Shown here piece after piece: positions 8,914 through 18,237 of a stretch of 64,000 nucleotides of DNA. The stretch comes from Acidimicrobiia bacterium. Lineage in GTDB: Bacteria; Actinomycetota; Acidimicrobiia; Acidimicrobiales; Aldehydirespiratoraceae. Every line of letters starts with the position of its first letter. The first letter of the stretch is position 1. The notes beneath the pieces were generated by a model. That model worked only from the letters and a program-made list of their open reading frames with translations. It did not search any database and was not told the origin of the DNA. The position numbers were made by a program, and so were the translations under genes. The stretch is taken from assembly GCA_022828135.1 (NCBI GenBank), contig JAJEJB010000018.1:1-64000 (forward strand). Reading direction: 5' to 3'.

Positions 8914-9147
8914 CTTGCCTCCTGGACTCGGATCTCGCTCTGAGCATAGAACCGGGCAGTGCCCCGATCAGGGAGGCGTTCATGAGCGGAGCTTCAGGAT
9001 GCGCCGGCGTGTCGCACCCCTCGGCTATGGTCGCCGGCGGCGGCGCTTAGACATTGGATTCCTCATCGAGACTTAGATCGGAAATCGAGCCCCTGCATTT
9101 CACACGCGGCCGCCTAGCCCAGACGCGTACGAGCAGGGAGCGGTGCC

Positions 9148-9483
9148 GTGAACGAGCACGAAGAATCCATCGACAAGTCCGACGACGAAGCGGAGCGCCG
9201 GCCCAGGCCGGCTGCGGCGGGGGAGCGGGGCCTATCGCCCCCCGAGCTACTGCGGACGCTGGTCGACGGTCCGCCGACCGAGGGCGATCTGCAGATGCTG
9301 CAGGAGCTGCGGGTGGGCCTGCGGGCCGACCCGTCGGGTCCGGCGACCGTGATCGATTGCAGCCCGTCCGAGCCGCTGGACCCGGAGACGGTCGCCTTGC
9401 TGCACCGCTTGGCCCGGGAACGCCTGCGGAGGCTCACTTGGAGACGCTCGTGGCCTGGCGACATCAGCGGGGAGGACCGGTGA
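9148..9483 (+). CDS. Hypothetical protein, first gene of the phosphatase/ADP-ribosylhydrolase operon
   Basis: A 111-aa protein of unknown function. It begins with a GTG preceded by GGGAG and has a charged N-terminal third (MNEHEESIDKSDDEAERR) that is probably disordered. A helical segment follows (LSPPELLRTLVDGPPTEGD), and the C terminus is arginine-rich. Its stop overlaps the start of the next gene by one base (TGATG), so it is coupled to a run that ends in an ADP-ribosylglycohydrolase. I see no known domain. It may be a partner of the next small protein. Confidence 0.6.
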   Translation: MNEHEESIDKSDDEAERRPRPAAAGERGLSPPELLRTLVDGPPTEGDLQMLQELRVGLRADPSGPATVIDCSPSEPLDPETVALLHRLARERLRRLTWRRSWPGDISGEDR

Positions 9484-9971
9484 TGGCGCACCAGCCCGAC
9501 CCCGCGGAGAGGGCCCGGCGGGCCCGCGAGCGCCTCAGAGCACGGCGAGCCAAGGCGGTCATCGCCGACCAGGCCGCCGGGTCGGCGGCACCGCTGCCAG
9601 CCCAGAGGTCGCGGCGAGTGTGGCGAGGATGGCCCGCCGACGGCCCTCCGGGGCTCCGGCAGGTGCACACCGAGCTATCGGCGCTGCAGGTGGTGCGCCG
9701 GGCCGAGCTGCTGATCGGCCTGGGCTACCCCGAGGACTCGCTGTACCGCGACCCCGACATCAACAGCCCCGACGAACTGGAGGCGGCCCGGCTGCTGCTG
9801 TGGACGGCTTCGGCCTGGATGGACACCGACAATGTGCTGGACCTGGTGGCGGTGGCCGCCATCGGCAAGGGCTGGTCGGAGGTCCCGGCGTCGGAGCTGT
9901 TCGCCGAGTTGCTCCCCGACCCAGAACCCGGTCCTATAGGCGACGAGCCCCAGGAGCCGCCGCAGCCATGA
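9483..9971 (+). CDS. Hypothetical protein, second gene of the operon
   Basis: A 162-aa protein without a domain I recognise. The N-terminal 50 residues are rich in arginine and alanine. The middle contains GLRQVHTELSALQVVRRAE and LLIGLGYPEDSLYRDPDINSPDE, a helical section, and the C terminus is acidic and proline-rich. The frame is open upstream, but the ATG at 9483 is preferred because it overlaps the preceding stop. Its own stop overlaps the phosphatase start by four bases (ATGA). The tight coupling implies related roles, but nothing in the sequence shows which. Confidence 0.6.
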   Translation: MAHQPDPAERARRARERLRARRAKAVIADQAAGSAAPLPAQRSRRVWRGWPADGPPGLRQVHTELSALQVVRRAELLIGLGYPEDSLYRDPDINSPDELEAARLLLWTASAWMDTDNVLDLVAVAAIGKGWSEVPASELFAELLPDPEPGPIGDEPQEPPQP

Positions 9972-10513
9972 GCGAACTTTCCAGCGTCGACCGGCCGATG
10001 GCGAACGCGTACTGGGTGGTGCCGGGCCGGTTCGCGGCGGGGGAGTACCCGGGGGCGTGGCGTCGCAGGGAGGCCGCTAGCCGGTTGCGGACCCTGCTGC
10101 GGGCCGGCATCGACCACTTCGTCGACCTGACCCGGCCGGCCGACGGCCTGGAGCCGTACGCGCAGGTCGCGCTGGAGCAGGGGCGGGCCGAGGGCGTGGA
10201 GGTCCGGTGGGAGCATCACCCGATCGTCGACATGTCGGTGCCTCGCAGCCCTGCGGAGATGACGGCCATCCTCGACGCCGTCGACGGCGCCATGGACGGC
10301 GGCAGGACGGTGTATGTCCACTGCTGGGGCGGGATCGGCCGCACCGGGACCGTGGTCGGCTGCTGGCTGGTGCGCCACGGGCTCACCGGCGACGGGGCCC
10401 TGGAGCAGATCGCCGAGTGGTGGCAGCACGTGGAGAAGAGCGTGCGGGTCCCCCTTTCCCCGCAGACGCACGAGCAGCGGGAGTACATACGCCGCTGGCG
10501 CCAGCAGCCGTGA
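9968..10513 (+). CDS. Dual-specificity protein phosphatase-like protein
   Basis: A 181-aa cysteine-based phosphatase. The P-loop is [11 protein letters not shown] with C119 as nucleophile and R125 binding the phosphate. The general acid aspartate is likely that in [13 protein letters not shown] about 40 residues earlier. It resembles the small dual-specificity phosphatases that occur with ADP-ribosylglycohydrolases in other bacteria. It could act on phosphoprotein or on a phosphorylated small molecule such as an ADP-ribose derivative. It overlaps the next gene by four bases (GTGA). A decayed piece of a similar gene lies about 1.2 kb downstream. Confidence 0.85.
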   Translation: MSELSSVDRPMANAYWVVPGRFAAGEYPGAWRRREAASRLRTLLRAGIDHFVDLTRPADGLEPYAQVALEQGRAEGVEVRWEHHPIVDMSVPRSPAEMTAILDAVDGAMDGGRTVYVHCWGGIGRTGTVVGCWLVRHGLTGDGALEQIAEWWQHVEKSVRVPLSPQTHEQREYIRRWRQQP

Positions 10514-11472
10514 GCGGCGCTGCTGCGGCGCCGGCCGGCGAGCCGACGACCCGGGACCGGTTCCGGGGCTGCCTGCTAGGGCTGGCGGTCGGCGACGCGC
10601 TGGGCACCACCCTGGAGTTCCGACCTCCCGGCACCTTCGAGCCGATCGACGACATGGTCGGCGGCGGGCCGTTCCGCCTAGAGCCCGGCCAGTGGACCGA
10701 CGACACGTCGATGGCGCTGTGCCTGGCCACGAGCCTGCTTGAGTGCGGCGGGTTCGACGTGGCGGACCAGATGCAGCGCTACGTGCGCTGGTGGCGCGAG
10801 GGCTACATGTCCTCCACGGGATCCTGCTTCGACATCGGCAACACCGTGAGCGCCGCGCTGGTGCGGTTCGTCGAGGACGGCGACCCGTACGCGGGGTCCA
10901 CGGATCCGTACAGCGCCGGCAACGGTTCGCTGATGCGGCTCGCACCCGTGCCGATGTACTACGCGGCCGACGCAGCCGAGGCCATCGCCATGGCCGCGGA
11001 GAGTTCTAGGACCACGCACCAGACACAGGAGGCGGTCGACGCCTGCCGCTACTTCGCAGGTCTGTTGGTCGGTGCTCTACGGGGCGTGGACAAGGAAACC
11101 CTGCTGTCGCCGGGCTACTGCCCAGTGAAGGGCCTGTGGGAGAGCGACCCCCTGGCGGAGAAGATCGCACAAGTCGCCGGCGGCTCCTTCAAGGACCGCA
11201 ATCCTCCCGACATCAGGGGCACGGGCTACGTAGTCCAGTCGCTAGAGGCGGCCCTGTGGGCCTTCCACCGATCGGAAGGCTTCCGCGAGGGTGCCCAGCT
11301 GGCCGTGAACCTCGGTGACGACGCCGACACCACCGGCGCCATCTACGGCCAGATCGCCGGCGCCTACTACGGAGCCCAGACGATCCCAGCCGCCTGGCGC
11401 CAGAAACTCGCGATGGTTGCCGAGATAACTTCGCTCGCCGGCCAACTCCACGCCCAAGCTGCCCTGACCTGA
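10510..11472 (+). CDS. ADP-ribosylglycohydrolase family protein
   Basis: A 320-aa all-helical hydrolase of the DraG/ARH type that removes ADP-ribose from proteins or other acceptors using two magnesium ions. The early [16 protein letters not shown], the metal-binding [12 protein letters not shown] and the late [18 protein letters not shown] are all present in the correct order, so the catalytic metal site looks complete. The GTG start overlaps the phosphatase stop. The operon thus pairs removal of phosphate with removal of ADP-ribose. It may reverse ADP-ribosylation in regulation or defend against ADP-ribosylating toxins; substrates are not known. Confidence 0.9.
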   Translation: MSGAAAAPAGEPTTRDRFRGCLLGLAVGDALGTTLEFRPPGTFEPIDDMVGGGPFRLEPGQWTDDTSMALCLATSLLECGGFDVADQMQRYVRWWREGYMSSTGSCFDIGNTVSAALVRFVEDGDPYAGSTDPYSAGNGSLMRLAPVPMYYAADAAEAIAMAAESSRTTHQTQEAVDACRYFAGLLVGALRGVDKETLLSPGYCPVKGLWESDPLAEKIAQVAGGSFKDRNPPDIRGTGYVVQSLEAALWAFHRSEGFREGAQLAVNLGDDADTTGAIYGQIAGAYYGAQTIPAAWRQKLAMVAEITSLAGQLHAQAALT

Positions 11473-11583
11473 CTCCGTCTGGGGTCGCCAACGAGAGTGT
11501 CGCCTGATAGCGGCAGCCGTCCGACGAGCCGCGGCGCCGGTGGATCTGACGTACGACCACCTTCGGGCACGCTAGACGCGCGA

Positions 11584-11621
11584 AAGCCCGGCCACTCTCC
11601 GTCCGGAGAGGTACCGGGCTT
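11584..11621 (+). terminator. Long hairpin downstream of the ADP-ribosylhydrolase operon
   Basis: An outer stem AAGCCCGG/CCGGGCTT (11584-11591 with 11614-11621) encloses an inner perfect stem CTCTCCG/CGGAGAG (11595-11601 with 11604-11610). There is no U-run after it. It lies about 110 bases after the stop and is the likely transcript end of the operon. Confidence 0.5.
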
Positions 11622-11675
11622 CACTTCCGCGGGCTAATGCCCTTGGCGCATCCATGATCCAACGTATCGCCATCG

Positions 11676-11796
11676 GAGTCAACGGCTTGGAGCCGTATGC
11701 GTCGATCCGCAGGAGCAGGCGGAGGCGGTGCCACCCCGCTCCCCGCAGACCTACGACCAGCGCGAGTACGCGCGGAACCCGAGCGAGCGGCCTTAG
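11676..11796 (+). pseudogene. Decayed fragment of a dual-specificity phosphatase gene
   Basis: This stretch resembles two separated parts of the intact phosphatase gene at 9968-10513. The first part, reading NGLEPYA, matches the DGLEPYA region. The second part, in another frame, reads RSPQTYDQREYAR and ends in a stop, matching the C-terminal [13 protein letters not shown] of the intact gene. The middle, including the catalytic loop, is missing and the frames do not join, so it is not functional. It is probably the remnant of a second, diverged copy left by a duplication or deletion. Confidence 0.7.
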
Positions 11797-12060
11797 GCAG
11801 TGCAGTCGCCTACTATGGGCGTCGTGGGTCGGGTGAGGTTCGGGCTCGCAGTGCTCGCGGTCGCGTGAATGAGTGGCCAACCAGAACTGTGTGCAAGCAT
11901 GTCCGCAGTATGGACAGCACGTCTGGACTCTGGATGTTGTCGCAAAACACCCTGCGACTTACGGCGTCGCGGCCGATCTAGGGCTCTCCCGTAGACGCTG
12001 GAAGGCCTCCTGCGTCCAAGAGGCCGTTGGTGAGACGGCCTCTGAAGCGACCTTTCCATC
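11797..12060. other. Gene-free stretch before the defence-like island
   Basis: From the end of the phosphatase remnant to the promoter of the 733-aa gene I find no convincing gene. Short open frames exist on both strands but have neither ribosome sites nor recognisable sequence. Base composition begins to fall towards that of the 733-aa gene from about 11.9 kb, so the left edge of the acquired segment may lie here. Confidence 0.4.
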
Positions 12061-12088
12061 TTGTTCAGGACTTGTGATGGTCTATAGT
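12061..12088 (+). promoter_or_regulatory. Promoter of the 733-aa gene (leaderless)
   Basis: TTGTTC (12061-12066) and TATAGT (12083-12088) are separated by 16 bases. Only seven bases separate the -10 box from the ATG at 12096, so the transcript is expected to start at or near the initiation codon. Confidence 0.6.
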
Positions 12089-12095
12089 CCTCCCC

Positions 12096-14297
12096 ATGTC
12101 GATTATTGAGTTAGCCAGAGTCCTTGCGCGTGGCGAGCGTTTCTTGGTCATACAGTGCACGTCACCCGCATCTCAAGCGCCGGACGAGAGTTCATCGCGA
12201 GGGCCGCTTGGAGAAGATCTACAGGCATTAGAGATTTCCTTGGACACGATCGATGATCTCGCAAGACTGCAAGCAGAGCTTGAGCGTCAAGATCTTGAAG
12301 ATACGCAGCTGATCTTCCTGCTTCCCCCTCTTGGGATGAGTCCAGAGTTCAAGCCGAATGATTGGTCTGAGATCACGACCCGCAACCTGATGGAAGTTCT
12401 ACCAGCCGAAAAGCGACTAGGCACTGTCTTTCCAATGCGACTAGCCTTTCGTCGGCTGTTCTCAAGAGCAATCAATGACATTCTCGCTGAGCGTCTACCT
12501 TCTACTGTCATAGAACTGCCTGCAAGGATGATCTATCCGGATATGAGGACAAACCTATCTGTTTGTGCCGTTGTGTTAGAGCCAACTCTGCCGACTAGGA
12601 CTATCTTCCTCGAAGTGTCGACGACGGATAATGTTGATGTCGTCCTCCAAGAGTATACGAACTTAGATGTTGAGGGAGGTCGTACACCTCATGGGTTTGT
12701 TCTTGACGGGTCGATAGATCCTACGAAGGGGTTTCTTCCAAGGCAGGTTGATCCTCATCGAGAACTCAGAATCGAGGAGTCAACTGTCATTGGTGATCTC
12801 TGGCGGTTAGGTGACCTTTGTGAAATCAGTCGAGGACAACGTCGTATTGGTCGCGGACGACCTGTCACACCTCGCAAGAAACCGAGGACTGGCGATATTC
12901 AAGTACTGACCGCGAGAATGATCAAGTCCGGTCGATTGGACGAGAGCGCAGACTCCCGATGGCTAGAAGAATCAGCTGGACAAGCGCTTCAAGCGGGTGA
13001 CATTGTAGTGAGTGAGTTCAGCCAGCCTACGTCGACATTGGCGGTAGCTGAATTGAACGATACGGACCTTCCGTTGCTCGCGGGACCCGATATTCTGATC
13101 CTACGGCCGCGAGCAACGCTTGGGCGCCATGAAGCGCTAGTGCTAGGGCGCTTTATCCGTTCACAGCGCTTCTTGCAACATATCATGGTTTATGAAGGAA
13201 CCATCAGGCGTGTTTCGCCTCAGGACCTGGTCGACGTGCTGGTTCCCATGCCTGATCCGGACTTTCTGAATGCTTTCGGCGCTGTGGAGAGGGCCGCAGC
13301 AGATTTTGGTGGATGGAGAGATGAGGCAGAGGCGCTACTACGATCGAGTCTTGATTCTCATGATCTTATGACCGCACGCCAAGAGCTAATACTCAGGAGC
13401 AACCTAATACGACAAAGATCAACTGTAGCTCATCTTATGGAAGATCTCGGCTATCGAATCTCGACGCGTTATCCGCTCCCTGTAGCGTATCGCTGGAGGT
13501 CAGCACTCGCTGTTTCTGAGAACTCAGACTCGCTGCAAGCTATCCTGCACGCATACGAGGTTCTACTAGCGTATCTGGCGGTCATTGCTGTGACTTCTGC
13601 ACGGGTGTCAAGCATTGAGATTGGTTATATGAGAGACATGAAGCAGCGGCTTGCTAGACAGGAGAGCGGAGTTACTTTGGGCGACTGGCGAGGCATTCTA
13701 ATCGAGGTTGCTGATTCGAAGGCGTTCCGACGCCTTCCTTACAATGCCCCGTTCGTCGATGTTCGCGACTATCTAGCAGACCCAACGACGATAGAGGCGT
13801 CTCGGAGGCTGAATTCGCTTCGGAATGATATGTCTCATATGCGTGAATTCGGACCTGGACAACGAGAGTTAGCTGTCAGGGAGTCTTGGCAAGATCTGGA
13901 GTTGCTCTTCCGTGCAGCTGAGTTTATCACCGAGTACCAACTAATTCAGGTAGTAGACACACGCTGGGATGACCTAGAGTCATCTAATGTGATTACATAC
14001 AAGCACTTAGCGGGTGACAGTCCGATTGTTCCGACTACCGAAATGAGCGTCCCATCAAGCACAATTGAGAAAGGTAGCCTCTATCTGACAGATTCTAAAG
14101 GAGACCCTCACCTCTTGCGTCCGCTGCTGATCGGTACGGAGTGTCCTACTTGTGGTCACTGGTCGACGTTCCACCCTGACCGCCTAAGGGACGGCGGTGT
14201 CCAGTACAAGAGTCTAGAGCATGGTCATCCACTGGAGGCTCTGGCACTTGCTCGTCGCGCTCTCGAAGATGTTGGTTTCGTGGAACGGATGACCTGA
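12096..14297 (+). CDS. Type I methylase/specificity-like multidomain protein of a defence-like island
   Basis: A 733-aa protein with unusual composition for the window. Residues about 1-170 resemble the C-terminal half of an N6-adenine methylase: a VFPMRLAFRRLFSRAINDIL segment, then STVIELPARMIYPDMRTNLSV. No NPPF motif or AdoMet loop is seen. Residues about 234-385 look like an HsdS target-recognition domain (LGDLCEISRG, LVPMPDPD). The region from about 460 to 620 is helical and includes SLRNDMSHMREF, a pattern reminiscent of HEPN-like proteins. A CPTCGHW pair of cysteines occurs near residue 682. It probably recognises DNA without methylating it. It is convergent with the adjacent type I system. 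Function is inferred from weak resemblance. Confidence 0.55.
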   Translation: MSIIELARVLARGERFLVIQCTSPASQAPDESSSRGPLGEDLQALEISLDTIDDLARLQAELERQDLEDTQLIFLLPPLGMSPEFKPNDWSEITTRNLMEVLPAEKRLGTVFPMRLAFRRLFSRAINDILAERLPSTVIELPARMIYPDMRTNLSVCAVVLEPTLPTRTIFLEVSTTDNVDVVLQEYTNLDVEGGRTPHGFVLDGSIDPTKGFLPRQVDPHRELRIEESTVIGDLWRLGDLCEISRGQRRIGRGRPVTPRKKPRTGDIQVLTARMIKSGRLDESADSRWLEESAGQALQAGDIVVSEFSQPTSTLAVAELNDTDLPLLAGPDILILRPRATLGRHEALVLGRFIRSQRFLQHIMVYEGTIRRVSPQDLVDVLVPMPDPDFLNAFGAVERAAADFGGWRDEAEALLRSSLDSHDLMTARQELILRSNLIRQRSTVAHLMEDLGYRISTRYPLPVAYRWRSALAVSENSDSLQAILHAYEVLLAYLAVIAVTSARVSSIEIGYMRDMKQRLARQESGVTLGDWRGILIEVADSKAFRRLPYNAPFVDVRDYLADPTTIEASRRLNSLRNDMSHMREFGPGQRELAVRESWQDLELLFRAAEFITEYQLIQVVDTRWDDLESSNVITYKHLAGDSPIVPTTEMSVPSSTIEKGSLYLTDSKGDPHLLRPLLIGTECPTCGHWSTFHPDRLRDGGVQYKSLEHGHPLEALALARRALEDVGFVERMT

Positions 14298-14436
14298 TCA
14301 GTGAACGCGAGTCGGCCGATGGATGATCGTCAGGACGGACGTCCAATGCTTTCGGTCGGGACGTATGCGATGCCGACGGGCGAGTTGTAGTACATCGAGC
14401 GGCAGTGTCCGGGGCGACCGATTAACCCGGCTCAGT

Positions 14437-17400
14437 TCACTGCTGAGTACCGAATCGCTCGACGATGAAGGCTTCTATCTCCGAGGGAGGCACCGGGCGC
14501 GTTGAGTTGTTGCGGCGGTGGTAGAGGATGTCGTCGCCGCTCCTGTTCTTGACCCAGATGGGGCGTGAGCTGGAGGGGACGTCGATCCGGCAGATGTCGT
14601 GGCCGTTCACTTGGTCGATGCGGATTTGGAGACGGCTGGCGCCAGCGTGCCCGAGGCTGTTCTCGAACAGCGTGTCGAGCCAGTTGATGTAGCCGTCAGC
14701 GTTGGGGGGTTTGACCTGGGCGTAGTCGTCGTCCAGGCCGACCGGCGTACCGTCGTCGGCCACTCCGATCAGCAGGGTTCCACCTTGATCGTTGAGCATG
14801 CCGGCAACCGTCTTGACCACGACCGCTTCCATCCTCTTGTCGCGGCGCCTCTCCTGCACGTTCCATCGGGCGGTCTGCTTGTACTCGACGGTTCGTGACT
14901 CGTCGTGCCTAAGGAGTTCTTCGGTCGTGCTGGCCCAGGTGGCGGTTGTGCCGAGTATCTCCTCCAACAACCGCGCCCGCAGTGCCGGATCGGAGCAGAT
15001 CTGAACTAGGAGTGCATCGTCGACCTGTTCCGCTGTGGTCGGCAGGGTTGCGACAGCGCTGGTTGAGTCAGCGGCGAAGGCGGGGGCGTCGTAGACGCTT
15101 CCACCGTCTCCGTCGTCGCCGAAGCTGACGTAGATGTGGTCGAAGATGGCGTCCACCTTCCGAGTGAACATCTCGGGCCCGTAGGCGGGGGGCAGTTCGG
15201 CGTCGAGAACATCCCTGACAGCGACCTTGACGGCTGAACGGGTCTGCTGGCGGCGCTTCCAGTCGAGAACCAGCTTCTCCTCGATGTGCTCCAGCAGCTT
15301 CTTGGCTGCTGCTTTCACCTTCTTGATGTCGGCGTCGGTTAGCTCCGGCTCAGGCTTGGTGAGCAGATCGAATACTGCTAGTTCTGCTTCGGTGAGGCCT
15401 TCTCGGACCGCGCGCTGTTCCTCGTCGCTGAGTTCCTTGTTGAGGGCGCCGAGACGGCGGAGCAGCTCCTCGATGTTGTGGGTGCCTGCGTTGTATTCGG
15501 CGATGAGTTGCCGGAAGCGCTCGGCCAAGTCCAGCCGGGTCGGGTTCTTGCGGACCGCGTCGTCGAGACGCTTCTCAAGATCCTCCTTGATGGTCTTGGC
15601 TACGGTGCGCTTGTTGGCGGCAAAGCGCAGGGCGAGTTGCTCGAAGTCGATCTGGTTGAGATCGATCAGCGGGTCGGCTCCATCGGCGGAGCGGATGATG
15701 TACTCCTTGGCCCCTACCGACCGGTCGAGCAGATCCGACACCGAGTCCATGACGCTGCTGATGTCGGGCGCCTCCGACGAGGATTCAATCTTCGACGCGA
15801 TCGAGCGGATCACAGCAACGCGGTGGGTGACTGCCATCGCCTCGGGATCAGGCAGCAACGCCTTGAAGCTCTTTCGAACCTGCCGAGCCAGCGACACATA
15901 CCGGCGGCGGGTCTGTTCGTCGATGAGCAGCGCCTCCACGGCGGCCTTCTGCAGAGCGACGAACTCGAAGCCCTGCGCGGCCCCAAGGTCGCGAAGATCG
16001 ACATCGTGAGCTTCGCAGAACTCGGTGATGTCAGCGAGAGCCGCATCCAGTTCAGCGATCAGGTCGTCCTTGGGCCGGATCGGTGAGTCGGCCTCTGCCC
16101 CGGTCCGGTTCGCGGCGTAGATGGCGAGGGCCCTCTCAAGGTTCCGGAACACGCCCACGTAGTCGACGATGAGACCGTTGTCCTTGTCGGGGAACACCCG
16201 GTTGGCCCGGGCGATGGTCTGCATCAGCAGGTGGTTGCGCATCGGCTTGTCGAGATACACGGTCGAAGTCGACGGCGAGTCGAATCCGGTGAGCCACATG
16301 GCGCACACGAACACAAGCCGGAACGGATCGTCGGGGTCCTTGAACTTGGAGTCGAGGTCCTCGTTAACAATGCGCTTGCGGTGCTTGGCGATGTCGAGCC
16401 CAGCCTGAGCCATGTCGGCGATCTCGTTCTGGGCCTGTGACACCACCACGGCCATGTCGGTGGTGCGCATGAAATCGATCAGCGACTCAAGGTGCGGACG
16501 CTCCAACTCCGGCGTGTCAGCCAGTCGGGCTTCGAGCTCAGCGAGGTAGCGCGCCCACTCGGCCTCGACCAGGTCGTACATGCGCACTGCGGTGGCCTTG
16601 TCGATGGCCACGTACATGGCCTTGCCCCTGAAGCCACGGTTCACGAAGTGGTGGACCAAGTCGGCGGCGATCTCCTTGAGGCGCTGGGGTCGCGTGATCA
16701 GCTCGTACTGCTGGGAGAAGCGGCGCGCCACCGCCTTCTCCTGGGCATCATCAAGGGTCGCCTCCTCGAGGAGGTCGTCGAGTTCGTCGTCGAAGTCCTC
16801 GTTGGTGAGCTGCAGCTCCGGCGTGCGGTTCTCGTAATAGAGCGGGACGGTGGCGCCGTCGGCGATGGAGTCCCGGAAGTTGTAGATCGACACGTAGTCG
16901 CCGAACACCCGGCGGGTCTCCTCCTCGCCGACGATGAGCGGTGTGCCGGTGAACCCGAGGAACGAGGCGTTGGGCAGCGCCAGGCGCATGTTGGCCGCCA
17001 GCGTGTCGTACTGGGAGCGGTGGGCCTCGTCGGTGATGACCACGATGTCGTCGCGTTCGGACAGCACCGGCATCCGTTGTCCCTTCTCGGGTGGGATGAA
17101 TTTGTGGATCAGCGTGAAGACGTAGCGGTGGTCCTGGCCCAGAAGCTCTCGCAGATGGGCCGACGTGTCGGCGTGAACCTGCTGGCCGGAGGTGATCACC
17201 CCGGAGTCGGCGAAGTCCTCATAGAGCTGCTCGTCGAGTTCCTTGCGGTCGGTGACGAGCACGAAGGTCCAGTTGCCGGGCTCCTTGCGCAGCACCTTCT
17301 GGGTGAACCACAGCATCGACAGCGACTTGCCCGACCCCTGGGTGTGCCAGAACACCCCGAGCCGGCCCTCACGCTGCTTGAGTTCCCGCAGCGCCCCCAG

Positions 17401-18237
17401 TGAGTTGTTCACCCCGAGGAACTGGTGGTTCTTGGCCAACGCCTTCACCAGCCCGCCCGGACGCTCGGTGAACGCCACGAAGTTCTCCACCAGGTCGAGC
17501 AGCCGATGCCTGTCGCACGTCGCCCGCAGCGCAGTCTCAAGCGAGACGACACCCTGCTCGCCCTCGGAGTTGATCTTCTTCCACTCAGCAAAGTGGCCCC
17601 AGGAAGCGAACGTCGAACCGACCCGCGTGTCAGCTCCGTTGGAGAGGACGACGAACGCGTTGGACCAGAACAGGTGCGGGACCGTGTCGCGGTAGTCGCT
17701 CAGGTTGGCGTCGTAGGCGTCGCGGACGTTCTTGTGCGAGACCTTCAGCTCGATGAACACCAGCGGGATGCCGTTGACGAACAGCACCACATCGGCTCGC
17801 CGCTTGTACATGTCGCCTGCGATCCAGAACTGCGAGACAGCGAGCCAGTCGTTCTCGTCGACCGCGTTCCAGTTGACGAACCGCACCATGACCGTCCGCC
17901 GCTTCCCATCACTGTCGACGGACTCGACCCTCGCTCCCTCCCGCAGCAGGCGGTACACGTCGCGGTTGGCCCGCGTCCGATCCATCGCCGACCGATCCTG
18001 AAGCAACTGCTCAACGGCTTCCGACAGAGCCGCAGCAGAAAGACCAGGGTTCAGATCTCGTAGCGCCTCGCTGAGCCGATGCCCAAGTACCGGCTCCGAC
18101 TGCGAATCACGACCCAGCGTTCCCGCCGGCCCCAGCACCTCGTCGAACCCCGACGCCACCTCCCACCCCAACTGCGACAACAAACGAAGCGCGGGCTGCT
18201 CAACCAGTTCATCCTCAGTCAGTCCCGACGGACTCAC
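14437..18237 (-). CDS. hsdR: Type I restriction endonuclease subunit R with AlbA_2-like C-terminal domain
   Basis: A 1266-aa motor and nuclease subunit that translocates unmethylated DNA and cuts it. The N-terminal nuclease has RRADVVLFV followed by IELKVSH, with the E163-x-K165 of a PD-(D/E)xK site. The helicase Walker A is TQGSGKS near residue 302, and the DEAH box is VITDEAHRSQYD near residue 402. A late section around residues 900-1080 is helical. The last 160 residues, with RTVEYKQTARWN, GGTLLIGVADDG and ILYHRRNNSTRP, resemble the AlbA_2 (Schlafen-type) DNA-binding domain, which is unusual at the end of HsdR. GTG start; it overlaps hsdS by four bases. Confidence 0.93.
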   Translation of the reverse strand: MSPSGLTEDELVEQPALRLLSQLGWEVASGFDEVLGPAGTLGRDSQSEPVLGHRLSEALRDLNPGLSAAALSEAVEQLLQDRSAMDRTRANRDVYRLLREGARVESVDSDGKRRTVMVRFVNWNAVDENDWLAVSQFWIAGDMYKRRADVVLFVNGIPLVFIELKVSHKNVRDAYDANLSDYRDTVPHLFWSNAFVVLSNGADTRVGSTFASWGHFAEWKKINSEGEQGVVSLETALRATCDRHRLLDLVENFVAFTERPGGLVKALAKNHQFLGVNNSLGALRELKQREGRLGVFWHTQGSGKSLSMLWFTQKVLRKEPGNWTFVLVTDRKELDEQLYEDFADSGVITSGQQVHADTSAHLRELLGQDHRYVFTLIHKFIPPEKGQRMPVLSERDDIVVITDEAHRSQYDTLAANMRLALPNASFLGFTGTPLIVGEEETRRVFGDYVSIYNFRDSIADGATVPLYYENRTPELQLTNEDFDDELDDLLEEATLDDAQEKAVARRFSQQYELITRPQRLKEIAADLVHHFVNRGFRGKAMYVAIDKATAVRMYDLVEAEWARYLAELEARLADTPELERPHLESLIDFMRTTDMAVVVSQAQNEIADMAQAGLDIAKHRKRIVNEDLDSKFKDPDDPFRLVFVCAMWLTGFDSPSTSTVYLDKPMRNHLLMQTIARANRVFPDKDNGLIVDYVGVFRNLERALAIYAANRTGAEADSPIRPKDDLIAELDAALADITEFCEAHDVDLRDLGAAQGFEFVALQKAAVEALLIDEQTRRRYVSLARQVRKSFKALLPDPEAMAVTHRVAVIRSIASKIESSSEAPDISSVMDSVSDLLDRSVGAKEYIIRSADGADPLIDLNQIDFEQLALRFAANKRTVAKTIKEDLEKRLDDAVRKNPTRLDLAERFRQLIAEYNAGTHNIEELLRRLGALNKELSDEEQRAVREGLTEAELAVFDLLTKPEPELTDADIKKVKAAAKKLLEHIEEKLVLDWKRRQQTRSAVKVAVRDVLDAELPPAYGPEMFTRKVDAIFDHIYVSFGDDGDGGSVYDAPAFAADSTSAVATLPTTAEQVDDALLVQICSDPALRARLLEEILGTTATWASTTEELLRHDESRTVEYKQTARWNVQERRRDKRMEAVVVKTVAGMLNDQGGTLLIGVADDGTPVGLDDDYAQVKPPNADGYINWLDTLFENSLGHAGASRLQIRIDQVNGHDICRIDVPSSSRPIWVKNRSGDDILYHRRNNSTRPVPPSEIEAFIVERFGTQQ

